Translations under genes and position numbers: made by a program
Notes under the pieces: model-generated
Seen by the model: the letters and a program-made list of their open reading frames with translations, nothing else
What the model was told of the DNA's origin: nothing
Databases searched by the model: none
Shown here: positions 9,471 through 21,059 of the stretch, piece by piece
How the letters are laid out: every line of letters starts with the position of its first letter
How positions within the stretch are numbered: position 1 is the stretch's first letter
DNA from: Cryptomeria japonica
Lineage: Eukaryota; Streptophyta; Pinopsida; Cupressales; Cupressaceae
Assembly (NCBI RefSeq): GCF_030272615.1
Contig: NC_081408.1
Location: forward strand, 305,321,950 to 305,385,949
Direction: 5' to 3'
DNA length: 64,000 nucleotides

Positions 9471-11150
9471 AACCTTGGAGCTCACTTGAATCTAGGTAAA
9501 GTAGACTTTGTCACACTATTGACCCACTATAAGTAAGCTAGTCACTTGATATACATTCAATCGGTTCAAACTTCTTAAATGGGCTTTTTGAGTTCATAAG
9601 AATAGTCCTAGTTGAGAAAATATAAAATGTAAGGCTGGATTGAGTGAAAATACTTACTTGGGGGTATATTTGTAGTATGTAATGTCTTAAATATTTTATA
9701 AATTATTCCAAATGGGTCAAATTAGGTTAAACGCAACCACTTAAGAGGTAAGGATCATGGATTGACTAACAATTTTTTTGAAGAAAAACAAAAATTTAAC
9801 CTCCTAATAAATCAAGATGTCTTATCCCAAGGGGGGAAAGGATGTCACATCCTACCAGTTTCCTCCATAGTGGATGTAGGAGATAATAAAATAAATAAAT
9901 AACATAATCAATGTCAAATTAAGGAGGCATATGCCACAATATAGGTTCATTATGTGGGCATTAAATAGGAGAGGACAACATGAATAACATAGGGCATGGT
10001 AGAGCATGACCATGCCATTAAGAGGAAAGACAACCCCTAAATTTTAAAAAATACATGTAGTAGGGAAGGAATCCATTTTGTCAAACAAGTGAGGAGGATG
10101 TTCATAATGGTTGTTAAATTTTTCTTTACACCTGCCAATTACATTTGCTCAAATGTTCCTAAATCCTTTTTAACAAATCCATTTTGTGTATCTTACCTTC
10201 CTTGGACAATAAAAATTTCTTTAGAGGAGAGTATCATCCCTCATTTTCATCTTCAATCCTCTCTCTCTATGCCATCTCCTAATATTTCTCTAATCTTTTG
10301 GCTTGATAAAAAACCATAACTTTGTTTAGAAGCTCTTATTGTGGTGTAGGTAAGAAGACACAATCAAAGGTTGTGTAGTTTGGTGTTTTTACACTTGCCA
10401 ACTATATCTTGCTTTAAATTTTTCATATTGTTTTCAACAAATCCATTTCATGCCTATTCTTCCCTCACGACATTCCATGAAATTGAATTTATTTGGCACC
10501 CTTGTCATCCAACTTTTGTGCACTCTCCCTACTCTGACACTTCTACATATATGTCTACTAGGGTAGTCGCAATGAATCCCTCTTTCCTCTAGCTTTGCTT
10601 TGCACCCTAAAGACCTCTTGAATGAAGATAGGGTGACACAATCCTTAATAACGGAATAGTAAGCTTCAACCTTCCCCTTCCGTGGTACCCATACCTGCAC
10701 CATTACTCTCTCTCTCCTCCCTTTGTCCTATTTCATTTATTTTTCAAAGCGGTTATTTTTGTTTGTTTATTTATTTTTCTCATAATCATCAACTATAGAA
10801 ATAGTTCACATGGGGAATGTGACACAAAGGATAACCATCATCATTATTGAATTTTTATTTATTTTGCATATATTGCTATATTATAGATGCCAAAATAACA
10901 TTTGTGAAATTTTTTTAAAATGTCATGTGGTACTTCTAGTGTTTTGAATTGAATGAAAATGTTAATGATAATGAAGACTATCTTTTTACAACAAAACTAA
11001 TAAAAATATTATTGGTGACAAAGGCCGTCTTTTCACTCAATCTATGTTAAATTAAATTAAAACCTTAATGATGCCCAAGGCTATCTTTTAACATAAAGTA
11101 TCATATGAATGTTTTTTAAGAAATGCATAAATATTTTTTGTTTTAATAAT
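9471..11150. other. Intergenic sequence, nothing certain
   Basis: The stretches 10105-10180 and 10370-10445 share loose phrases (TTACACxTGCCAA and TTTxAACAAATCCATTT), suggesting an old duplication. Opposing frames at 10371-10592 (plus) and 10434-10703 (minus) have no recognised domain. Confidence 0.4.
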
Positions 11151-11159
11151 TTTCCACTT

Positions 11160-11480
11160 AACTTAGAAATTTGTTTTAATTTTAGTTTTAATTCATCACC
11201 ACAATTACAAAATGTTGTAGGTTTTAATTTGCCAACTCAATTATAAATTAATTATAATTTAGGCTTGATTTGTAATCTCAACTAAAAATGTATTCGTAGT
11301 TTAAGCTTAATTTTTCACCTTGAGAAATATTGGCTTAATTTGCAATCTCAATTAACAAATATTAGAAATTGAGCCTTATATCACCACCTCATTATAAGAT
11401 AAAATAAAAATTACTTTTCTTTTGCCACTTTAATTAATATTTTATGGAAAATCTAGGTCCTAATTTGCTAAATTGATTAC
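11160..11480 (+). repeat. Degenerate tandem repeat of about 55-60 bp
   Basis: Loose copies of a unit built on GCTTAATTTGCAATCTCAAT recur about five times, for example near 11220, 11262, 11305, 11330 and 11450. Strong divergence. Confidence 0.5.
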
Positions 11481-12320
11481 AAACAAGAATGAATTTTGGT
11501 TTCTTGGTTGCCCATATTTTATCTTTTGAATTTATATTTTAATATAAAATAGCTATCCAATCTATCACTTAGGATCAATTTTAAGCCAAAAACATCATGA
11601 GGATTAGGTCTCTAAATAAGGGCTTCAAAAGGCTTTTTAGAATTTTCTAGGGCTCAATTCTTAAAATATACCTTGTTTCATCCCTTGATTTTATGTATAA
11701 TTTCTTCTCTAATTTCAATAAATATCTTTCATCTTATTCTTGTTTTATATCTTTGACGAATTTAATACCAAGTCATTAGTTTAGGCTCTTCAAACATCCA
11801 TTCTTGATTTTCTTTCATGTCATCATCATTCTTTAGATTTCTATGATATTTGTTAAATTTTATCTCTTTGTGATTCTATCTATAGGAGTAACTTCCTATG
11901 TTGTTCATGGAACTTTGTCACTCTCATGGTCTATTTATATTTTAGTTGACCTTCTACGAGTTTCTATTTTTTCTCCCATATTTATGAGTTTGGGTAATTT
12001 ATTATTTATTTCCTTGGTTCACTAATCTTTACTTTCTTGAATCTTATAGATGCAATCTATTATAAGCCCATATCCTAGATCCATGAGATCGACCCGCACA
12101 TATCTTCTAGATTTGTGCAAACCTAAGAACAATGAGCATGCCAATATTATCTTTTTTGTAGCATGTAGCATATTGATTCTATTAGATTACATTGTCCTTA
12201 GATTATTAGTTATCTACACCTTTCATTTTCACTTGATAACCCAATACTGACCTTTATTTCTACATTTTCAACACTAATTTAATCTAAATTAATTTGTTTT
12301 ATATAAAATTTATTGACTAA
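11481..12320. other. Intergenic sequence, nothing recognised
   Basis: AT-rich. Two short plus-strand frames (11843-12025 and 12050-12250) are hydrophobic but unsupported by any motif. Confidence 0.4.
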
Positions 12321-12323
12321 CCT

Positions 12324-12405
12324 AAATTATATTTAAAGCTGATTTTCCGTTTATTTAATAACTTAAATTATATTTAAAGCTGATTTTCCATTTATTTAAT
12401 AACTT
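12324..12405. repeat. Two tandem copies of a 41-bp unit
   Basis: The unit at 12324-12364 recurs at 12365-12405 with a single base difference (TTTTCCGTTT against TTTTCCATTT), so the duplication is young or well conserved. Confidence 0.85.
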
Positions 12406-12595
12406 AATACATATAACAACTCTTATCTAAATTTAACATTTTTAAAAATCTTATTCATTTGAATTAATAAATGAATCATTTAGAGTAACCTTTTTTGGAA
12501 AAAAAAAATTGATGGTTATATTTTGTTTTTGGGTTCATCCATCTGTGGAGCATGACCAAACTGAATCTACAGCGATGGAGGGAATTGTTGAAAAA

Positions 12596-12745
12596 AGCAT
12601 TACCGTTGTTCTACATTACCGTTTCACATGGCTATCCATTACCTGTTAAAAAACCATGGTTGTTGCTTATTTTACCGTTTAAAAAAACATGACTGTTTCT
12701 TATTTTACCGTTTTAAAAAAGCATGCCCGTTGCCGAATGTTACTG
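12596..12745 (+). repeat. Minisatellite of about 35 bp, four to five copies
   Basis: Successive units start TTACCGTT or TTACCTGTT, run through six A residues, then CATG and GTTGCTTATT or similar. The last unit is truncated at TTACTGTTATAAATGACAG. The TATAAAT here, at about 12747-12753, could act as a TATA box for a transcript to the right, but that is speculation. Confidence 0.65.
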
Positions 12746-13070
12746 TTATAAATGACAGGGCACTGTTCTTGTGGATTAGCGAGGGCTTGCGTTCTTCCTC
12801 TTCTGTCAATGTTTGTTTGGTTTTCTGTTTTTTCGTTCAATGTCTTTTATTGGAATTTTATGTTTCTTTTGTTTTTCTTAGTATTTTTTATGTTTTCTGA
12901 TGAGGGTTTTTTTGTAAGCGTGCATACTGGTGTTTGTGCATCTCTGATTTGTTTAGAATTTTTTGGTTGTTTTTTTCTTTTAGATAGGGAGGAGCAGAAC
13001 ATAGGAAGAGGGAAGGCAAAAGGCAAAGGCAGAGCATAAGGAAGTGTGACAATTGAACAGAGAAGGCAAG

Positions 13071-13157
13071 ATGATTTCAAAACCAGAGGTTGGCCTGCTC
13101 ATCTGCATTTTGGGGTATCCTCGTTCGCTTGAAATGGAAGAATCTGCGCTTAGTCAG
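13071..13157 (+). CDS. Possible first exon, 29 codons, ending at a GT splice donor
   Basis: An ATG at 13071 opens 29 codons that begin MISKPEVGLL and end ESALSQ, directly followed by GTATGT, a good plant splice donor after CAG. Upstream is a purine-rich leader (12980-13070) typical of a plant 5' untranslated region. No downstream exon could be joined, and the protein is not recognised. It may be the start of a dead or unrecognised gene, or chance. Confidence 0.2.
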
Positions 13158-13189
13158 GTATGTTTTTCTGCTAATTATCTGCTAGTGTG

Positions 13190-13297
13190 CAGCCATTGAG
13201 ACATTTTGTCAAACATAGGTTGAGTGACTTGCCTTTCTGAAAATTTCTTGCGCTGTAATTTATTGTGTAGCCATTGAGACATTTTGTCAAACATATG
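13190..13297 (+). repeat. Direct repeat of about 28 bp, period 78 bp
   Basis: GCCATTGAGACATTTTGTCA at about 13192 recurs exactly at about 13270. A third weak relative is near 14049-14075. Confidence 0.7.
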
Positions 13298-15405
13298 TTC
13301 GAAGTGTCTAATTTCTAATGTTGACTTTTACATCTATCAAAAAATGATGAGTACTTTTCTTTCCAGAATCTTCTGGAAAATTATATGGGATCAAAGTTGA
13401 GATTCTTATCTTTCTATCACGATGGAATTTGTAAATTGCTTCTTGCTTATGAGTGATTCATGATTTTGTGTTTTTGGGTTTGTATGGCTTAGAACCAGAA
13501 TGATCAATCCTTACTCTAAAAATTACACTTAGCTTTCATTTGAGATGTCTAGCGAACCCAATAGGTTATATTTGTGGCAGTTACCTATCTTTATATAGGA
13601 ACACCTAGTTGGTATCGCTTAATTGTAAGCGCGTCAAATGAAAACTTACAGGGAAATGAAATCTAATATGTCAAATGCAACTAGAATTAGAAAATGTTGT
13701 TTTGATCCAAGTCATTCCAAGCATTAGGAATTGGAATTTTGGAACCAGAAAATGTTTAGTCTAATAGATCATTGATCATTTATTATATGCCTATTACTAT
13801 AATAAATGGATTGTGATAACCATGTCGTAAGTTGACTACTGATATATCATATATGTGATTATGGTGCTTTGTAATATACTTGTACAAAAAAGAATTGTAA
13901 CATATTCATTATATATCAATTTCAAATTTCAAATTAGTTTTATATATGATTTAGGTTAGTCCTCTCTTCTTAAGTTTGAACCTAATTGGAGACCATTAAA
14001 GTTCTGTGTAAACTGTCATTTTGTTAAATTTCCTCTTTAATCCCTTGTGCAACCATGAGGCATTTTGTCCAACAGTTCATATGTCTTGTCTGTCACTTGT
14101 TATGTTCTATATAATCTATAAGATGTGTCCAAATTTAAGCTGTAAACTGTCAAATATAAGAAGAACAGATTTACGGGTTGCCTTTGCTTTACTTATTTTC
14201 ATTATCTATTTTGTACTATGCACCTTTGATAAGAAGAACGAATCTAGTGGTGTGATTTAGCTTCAATAGCAAATTCTTCTGAACAGTGAGTATGCTTTAT
14301 CAATAGCAGAGTGTCGAGAGTGAATTATGAGTGATGAAAATGCACTCGTTTTTAATCTATTCCTAATCACGAATATGAATAAATCCTATTCCTTTTGGTA
14401 TTAATGGTTGTTCATTAATCCTGGCATCCATCAAGAGGTCCTTCACGCTAAGGATTCTTCACAATCCAAAGCCCTTGACCGACTTTAGGAGCCCAGATGG
14501 ATACAGTTGGGTGGGTGGGTACAGCCAACTGGATCTGACATGGTTACAGTACCACTTTCATCTCTGCACACCTTACTTTTACTTGTAGCTGCACTCGGAC
14601 TAGCATGCAGCTCTATCTCTTATTCTGGCCTAAACAAGGGTATATACGATTTGTAACTCTAAATCTAGGAGAATTTTCTTCACACCTGATATCTTGTGAT
14701 ACGTGTATTCAAAGACAACTAATTTTATTGTTCTCTTGCTATGGGATTGTATAGTCTCTTTCAGGTTACAACATTCTTATCTTCATTGTGAGTCTATCTC
14801 TGTGCAAGGTGATAGGTGTGGGTTCTGGTCTCTTCCCTAAAGTTATTCTCTCTATCCAAGGTCATTCTAAGGTTCCTTTGTTTCTTCAATAACCTCAATG
14901 GTGTTTACAATCTATTTTTTATCAGAATTTGTTTGAAAATCTACAATTTAATGCTTATAATTTTGACAGTCCAGTGTAATGCAACCATGCACACTTGAAA
15001 AATGTTGTAGTTGCTTCCAACATTATAAGAAGCAACTTGAACGTGTTCGAATAACAAGCAGCTAAGAAATTGAGTCTACCATTGACGCTTGTTTCTTGTT
15101 AAAGGTCATTTTAGGCATTTTTCGTTTTCATTTTGGTAATTCCAATTTATTCTGCCTATTGTTTATATTTAGATAAATGATTGTGTTGGTTTTACCTTTA
15201 TAATCCAATAATGTGGTAGAGAACAATTCTTTCTTGATGATGGTTCAGGAACAAGCATAATGATTCTAATGCCTGCAAGAGAATTTTTCATTTTATGCAC
15301 AATTTTTCATTTCTGTCTATCATTTTAAACATGATTTTTGTTTTGTCAATATTTGCAAAAACTTGATTTTGGAAGGATTGCAGGATGCAACCTGTACATA
15401 CCTGC
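13298..15405. other. Intergenic or intronic sequence, nothing recognised
   Basis: AT-rich. The part at 14440-14600 is less AT-rich and contains GGGTGGGTGGGT near 14509, but has no convincing frame. If the 13071 exon is real this could be its intron, but no acceptor with a coding continuation was found. Confidence 0.35.
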
Positions 15406-15512
15406 AATCTTTGTGGAGAGGTACAATTTTGAAATTTGGAGAATTTATTTGTTTTTATCTTATGTTGTAATTTAATATTGGAGAAAAACGTACCTGAAAA
15501 CAATTTTCTAAA

Positions 15513-15830
15513 TTAGATGTATGTATCTAGCTAATATGTAGAGCTATCATTGTCACAAATCCCCTCTTCCATTGCATTAGCTTTGGAATTGAGCACCAAA
15601 TATGATATGGTTCTTTTTAAATTGGAAGTTGATGCTCTACTACCTCCTATGAAAGCAATTCTCAGAATCTCTAATGCCCTTCTTACATCTCTTATGGTCA
15701 GTCGTTCTTGGGGAGATTAACTTGTGCACAACAAGCCAATATGTATGAAAGAAACAAGGCAGTCATTGCGTTCCATGTCCATATTCTGTAACAACCTCCT
15801 ATCAACAATATCCGCTAGCCTCTTAGGGAA
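15513..15830 (-). pseudogene. LRR receptor kinase, extra C-terminal fragment
   Basis: A 318-bp tandem copy of 15831-16148. Read on the minus strand it encodes only the end of the kinase domain and the tail (GLLCTS, stop, then PQERLTIRDV, RRALEIL and a tail with KANAMEEG). The in-frame TAA at 15717-15719 lies at the same place in all copies. The left border joins spacer sequence and the right border joins the next copy within the codons for the kinase C-lobe. Confidence 0.85.
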
Positions 15831-16794
15831 TTAAATGTATGTATCTAGCTAATATGTAGAGCTATCACTGTCACAAATCCCCTCTTCCATTGCATTAGCT
15901 TTGGAATTGAGCACCAAATATGATATGGTTCTTTTTAAATTGGAAGTTGATGCTCTACTACCTCCTATGAAAGCAATTCTCAGAATCTCCAATGCCCTTC
16001 TTACATCTCTTATGGTCAGTCGTTCTTGGGGAGGTTAACTTGTGCATAACAAGCCAATATGTATGAAAGAAACAAGGCAGTCATTGCGTTCCATGTCCAT
16101 ATTCTGTAACAACCTCCTATCAACAACATCCGCTAGGCTCTTAGGGAACGCTGACCTCACCCACTTTGGGAGGTTCAGGTCATCACCAAATATGGCATCA
16201 GTTGGTCTCTTCCTTATGATCATCATCTGAAATGTCGAGGAAATAAATAAACTCATGGAGCTATTTCCAAAAACTATTTGCGCAATATTTAAAAAATTAT
16301 ATAATGTAACAGCAAAATAAGGCCTACCAGGAGCTATGTAGCCAATAGATCCTCTCATGGAAAATGATGTGCTCAAGGAATCTACAACGATTGACATGTT
16401 TGCATCTAGAAGCATATTACTAGGTTTCAACTCACAGTGAACAACTTGGGTAGGACAATCATGATGGAGATATTCCATGCTATGGGCCACATCAATAGCA
16501 ATGTTCAGACATTCGTTAGTTTTTAGTTCACAAACGTCATCTTCATTACTTTCAGGACACAAATGCTTTTCCAATTTCCCATTTGTAGCAAACTGAAGAA
16601 TCAAAGCCTTAAAGATATGAACATGCACTTATAACTCTAACGAGATTTCGATGTCGAGTCCTCGCCAAGATTTTGAATTCTCTCTCTTAAAACTGTTTCG
16701 GAGTGTCTCATAAAATCCATATGTTGCGTTTAACAGATTTTGATATGTAAACTTAGGATATCTCAATTTTCCAAACATGAGGTCTGGAAGATCA
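15831..16794 (-). pseudogene. LRR receptor kinase, second kinase-domain copy
   Basis: On the minus strand this reads from FDLPDLMFG, RYPKFTYQNLLNAT (juxtamembrane and start of the N-lobe) through LEKHL, IAIDVAHSMEYLHHDCP, HCELKPSN and GSIGYIAP, then an intron-like gap, then RPTDAIFGDDLNLPKWV and FIHIGLLCTS. The glycine loop is deleted, HCDLKPSN has become HCELKPSN, no DFG motif is present, and the codons normally following IAPE are missing. TAA at 16035-16037 cuts the tail. GTAGGC after CTCCTG fits the conserved intron donor of subfamily XII kinases. Confidence 0.9.
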
Positions 16795-16906
16795 AATCTT
16801 TGTGGAGAGGTACAATTTTAAAATTTGAATAATTTATTTGCTTTTATCTTATGTTGTAATTTAATATTGGAGAAAAACGTACCTGAAAACAATTTTCTAA
16901 ATTAGA

Positions 16907-19596
16907 TGTATGTATCTAGCTAATATAGAGCTATCACTGTCACAAATCCCCTCTTCCATTGCATTAGCACTGGAATTGAGCACCAAATCTGATATCGTTC
17001 TTTTTAAATTGGAAGTTGATGCTCTACCTCCTATGAAAGTATTTCTTAGAACCTCCAATGCCCTTCTTACATTTCTTATGGTCAGTCGTTCTTGGGGAGA
17101 TTAACTTGTGCATAACAAGCCAGTGTGTATGAAAGAAACAAGGCAGTCATTGTGTTCCATGTCCATATTCTCTAACAACCTCCTATAACAATACCTGCTA
17201 GCCTCTTAGGTAACGCTGACCTCACCCACTTTGGGAGGTTCAGGTCGTCAGCAAATATGGCATTAGTTGGTCTCTTCTTGTGATCATCATCTGAAATGTC
17301 GAGGAAATAAATAAACTCATGCAGTTATTACCAGAAACTATTTGTGCAATACTATTTAAAAAACTATATAATGTAACAACAAAATAAGGCCTACCAGGAG
17401 CTATGTAGCCAATAGATCCTCTCATGGAAAATGATGTGCTCAAGGAATCTACAACGGTTGACATGTTTGCATCTAGAAGCACATTACTAGGTTTCAACTC
17501 ACAGTGAATAACTTGGGTAGGACAATCATGACGGAGATATTCCATGCTATGGGCCACATCAATAGCAATGTTCAGACATTCGTTAGTTTTGAGTTCACAA
17601 ACATCCTCTTCATTACTTTTAGGGCACAAATGCTTTTCCAATCTCCCATTTGTAGCAAACTGAAGAATCAAAGCCTTAAAGATATGAATATGCACTTATA
17701 ACTCTAACAAGATTTCGATGTCCTCGCCAAGATTTTGAATTCTCTCTCTTAAAACTGTTTCAGAGTTTTTCATTTTGGAAATTAAGTAAAAACTGATCCA
17801 AAGCTACTCACACCAAGCAAATTTGTCTCATAAAATCCATTTGTTGCGTTTAACAGATTTTGATATGTAAACTTAAGATATCTCAATCTTCCAAACATGA
17901 AGTCTGGAAGATCAATCTGGAAGATCAAATTGATGTGATAAATATTTCCGACACCACAATATCCCAAAGATTGAAGCACACAGTAAAATTGCAATCATTC
18001 CAGCAACCGATAGCATCACTTTTGTAAGTAATGATTTCGCTCTTTTACCCTGATTTGGACAAGCATGCACTAAGTATTTCTCTGGACTACGGAGACCGGC
18101 ATTTCCCATAAAGGATCCATTAAATGTGTTATTTGAAAATAGTCCTCCTTCTGGAACTTGACCTGTCAAATTGTTGTAACAAGCATTGAAGTAGCGAAGC
18201 ACTTTCATCTTTGTAAGAGATGTAGGTATTATACCTGACATGAAATTGAAAGAAAGATCAACAGATTCCAAATTTTGTAACTTCTCAAGTTCATTTCGTA
18301 TTGGTTCTTCGAAGGCATTATGAGAGAGATAGAGATGCTCCAGTTCTAAGTTTGGACATCTCTGCAAACCAGAAGGTATTTCTTCTGCGAAATGGTTGTG
18401 GTGAAGAAAAAAGTCTCCTTAGCTATTGAAGTCTACCAAGAGAGCCTGGTATTATTCCTGATTGCTTGTTCGAACTAACATCTAACAACGCTATACTTTT
18501 CATCTTGCCCATGTCCTCTTGAAGGCTGCCTTCTAGGCTGTTGGCACTCAAGATCCAATCTTTCCAACTTATAGAACCTTTTGAGTCCAACTGGCAAGTA
18601 CCCACTATAAAGATTATTACTTAGGTTCAAGTAGGTTAATTTGGTAAGATCGGTAATTTGTTGAGGTATGTTTCCCCTTATCTAGTTGTTCCGAAAATTT
18701 AAGATGGAGAGCTTCGAGGAAAGGTGGCCTATGGATGGAGGCAAAACACCGCTCAAATAACTGTGAGACATTTTTATATATTCTAGGTGGGAACAGTTTG
18801 TGAGAGCAGTGAGAAAAGGCAAAGGGATGTTACTGCTACTAGTAAGTTGAGTTTGTTCTAATATAATATATTGTAGCAAGACCAAATTGCCCAACTCCTT
18901 AGGCAAATTTCCACTCAGTTGATTGATCCTAACGTCAAGAAGGTTGATATTAGAACAATTTCCTAAGGAGTTTGGTAGCTTTTCCACTAAGCTCATTTCC
19001 CCATAGATTAATTTCTTGCAAATTAATGAGCATCCCCACTTCAAAAGGAATGGGTCCTGACAATTGGTTGTTACTGCCTGGTAAAGTCGGTGTAGTTGGG
19101 TGAGCATGCCTATTTCAGGAGAGACAGATCCATGTAGATTATTAACTGACAAGTCCAATTGGACTAAGGCTGAGAGATTTTTGATAGAGGGTGGAGTTTA
19201 AATTTGCCCAACTCAGTGGGAATACTCCCATGTAGTTGGTTATCGAAGAGATAGAGAATAACCAGAGCCGTGAGATTCCCAAGCACGGGAGAAATGATGC
19301 CCTGTAAATCCTGACCACCGAAACCTAACTGAACAATGAGAATGAGAAGAGCATATTGCGCGGGTCCAATTAAACATTGGGGTCGGATGTGATTGCAGCT
19401 TTGAATGCCAATACAGATTCCTGGTCAGGAGGAGCAGATATATTGCAATGGAGTTGAGAATGAAAAGAGCAATGTCAATACTAATAAAAATAATATACTG
19501 GTATTCCAATGTGCTAAGACAATGTTGGGGTCGGATGTGATTGCAACTTTGAATGCCAATACAGAATGAAAAGAGCAAAAATAATATGTATTCCAT
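16907..19596 (-). pseudogene. LRR receptor-like kinase, subfamily XII type, main copy
   Basis: Minus-strand pieces in order: hydrophobic start (19596, MEYILFLLFSFCIG), LRR N-terminal cap remnant with NWT near 19360, first repeats (QGIISPVLGNLTALVILYLF near 19310-19250), LRR pieces at 19158-18682, 18605-18423 and 18367-18200, membrane segment VMLSVAGMIAILLCASIFGI near 18030-17960, juxtamembrane FTYQNLLNATNGF, glycine loop LLGVSSFGSVF near 17800, catalytic loop HCELKPSN near 17491-17510, GSIGYIAP near 17400, and a broken C-lobe. The family (FLS2, EFR and Xa21 relatives) senses ligands at the plasma membrane. Several frameshifts, the lost catalytic Asp and the missing lysine region show it is dead. 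TAA at 17101-17103 is shared with the other copies. Confidence 0.92.
19375..19565. repeat. Direct repeat of about 41 bp, 148 bp apart, inside the receptor pseudogene start
   Basis: GGGGTCGGATGTGATTGCA and TTTGAATGCCAATACAG occur near 19378-19415 and again near 19525-19563, with one base difference. The duplication splits the region between signal peptide and LRR cap and helps explain the broken N-terminus. Confidence 0.8.
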
Positions 19597-20470
19597 TTAC
19601 TTGACTCAAAATCCCTAATTCTCCCTTCTCAATGTTTTGGAATATATACCTGCAACCTATAAAATGGTATTCTTATTAGAGCATTTAAGCAGCTGGAAAT
19701 AACCATGGGCCATCGTTGATGTACTAGTTCTGCACGGGCATTTTGAACAGTTATGTAAATTTTTTTTTCCTTACCAACTTTTGGAATATTGAACTATGAT
19801 TTGAATTTGTCATATCTACCAAATTAGGAAAATGAATATAAGTAAAGCAAAGGCAAAATATGTTATTTTTTTCATTTTCTATTGGGGTCATCAATCATTC
19901 CAGCAGCCCAACCTGCCTTCGACCGTGGTTTTCATCCCCAGATCCTTTTTTCTGTCTTGCTTTCCTTTTCCTTTTGTCATTACCATCCTCATGGATTCCC
20001 GATTCCTGTAGAAAAGAAATGGCAACATATTTTGCTTTGTGCATCAACAATCGGGTGGTGTGTGCTTTAAAGAAGTGTTATTTAGAGTTGCATTTGCTAT
20101 TTAAAATAAAAATTCTAGAAAATTTGTATTAGAGCATATTTTTTCAAGATTTTGTTTCTCTTGGAAAGTTTCGGTACATGTAAATGTTTCTGTAACATTG
20201 TTTAAGCATTCATATATTTCCATTGAAGTAATTTATTGATTCTTATGTCAATTTTATATATCTAATCGTTTTTATATTTTACTGGGAGGAAAATCAATCT
20301 AAATTGAAACCATGGTTGATACTGAGTGTTTGACAGGCTGAGCTAGCATTCAGAAATGTTTGGAAGCTCCAATAGGTAGCTGCTGAAGTTGAGTAATGAA
20401 TGTAAATTAAAAAATCCTAGGAAAATGTTTCAAATATTGAATGGGTTACTAAATGCAAGATTTAATATCT
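19597..20470. other. Intergenic sequence upstream of the receptor pseudogene
   Basis: This is the promoter side of the minus-strand pseudogene. No clear TATA element or other gene can be assigned. A 90-codon plus-strand frame at 19860-20132 lacks any motif. Confidence 0.4.
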
Positions 20471-20690
20471 AAAATTGGAAAAATGTTGTATATTTTAATC
20501 AATTGTTAAAATTGGTGCAAATGCAATTTCTAAATTGAGGCAATTTACTAGATAATGCAATATCTAAAATTGGGGAAGATGTTACATTTTTGAAGCAGTT
20601 GCTGAAATTGGTGACATCATAAATGTAATATATAATTGAGACAATGCTTATCCAGTAATTTGATATGTAAACTGATTTATTATTTAATAC
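20471..20690 (+). repeat. Degenerate repeat of about 105 bp, two copies
   Basis: Two loose copies share AATATCTAAAATTGG, then GTTACATTTT or GTTGTATATTTT, then AATTGTTAAAATTGGTG or CAGTTGCTGAAATTGGTG. Confidence 0.5.
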
Positions 20691-21059
20691 CATTATTTTT
20701 ATTTGGAAGGGGTTGAATTTGCCCCCTTCCTAAGGCTGCAAAGAATGGTCATTGGCCATGACCATTCTTTTAGATCTATTGTATGTCTTAACATGTTTAG
20801 TTTTTAAATTTTTTTTTTGCATTAAACTTAATTTTTTTTAAATTTTTATTTTCATTTCATTATCTATAATGACTTACATTTGGGGTGCAATGCAATTATT
20901 AAGTACCATAATATTCTTCAATTATAACAAAGTTTTGTAATATTGTAATAATTAGTAATTAGTAAGTTGCTATTTAAACATTGTTGTTTTATGTTTTATT
21001 TTGGAATTCATTTACCATTTGTATGAAGTGTGTTTGAATTTCGATTTAGTTATTTTTTA

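Larger units (their letters stand above)
15406..16794 (-). repeat. Unit one of a tandem duplication of the receptor-kinase 3' end
   Basis: The block starting AATCTTTGTGGAGAGGTACA at 15406 starts again at 16795. Both continue through the same spacer into the receptor kinase C-terminal region. Unit one is longer than unit two because it holds an internal 318-bp tandem duplication (15513-15830 and 15831-16148). Confidence 0.85.

Noticed and set aside
12628-13080. Three overlapping frames of 77-95 codons
   Set aside because: They run through the minisatellite and T-rich DNA and have the composition expected by chance.
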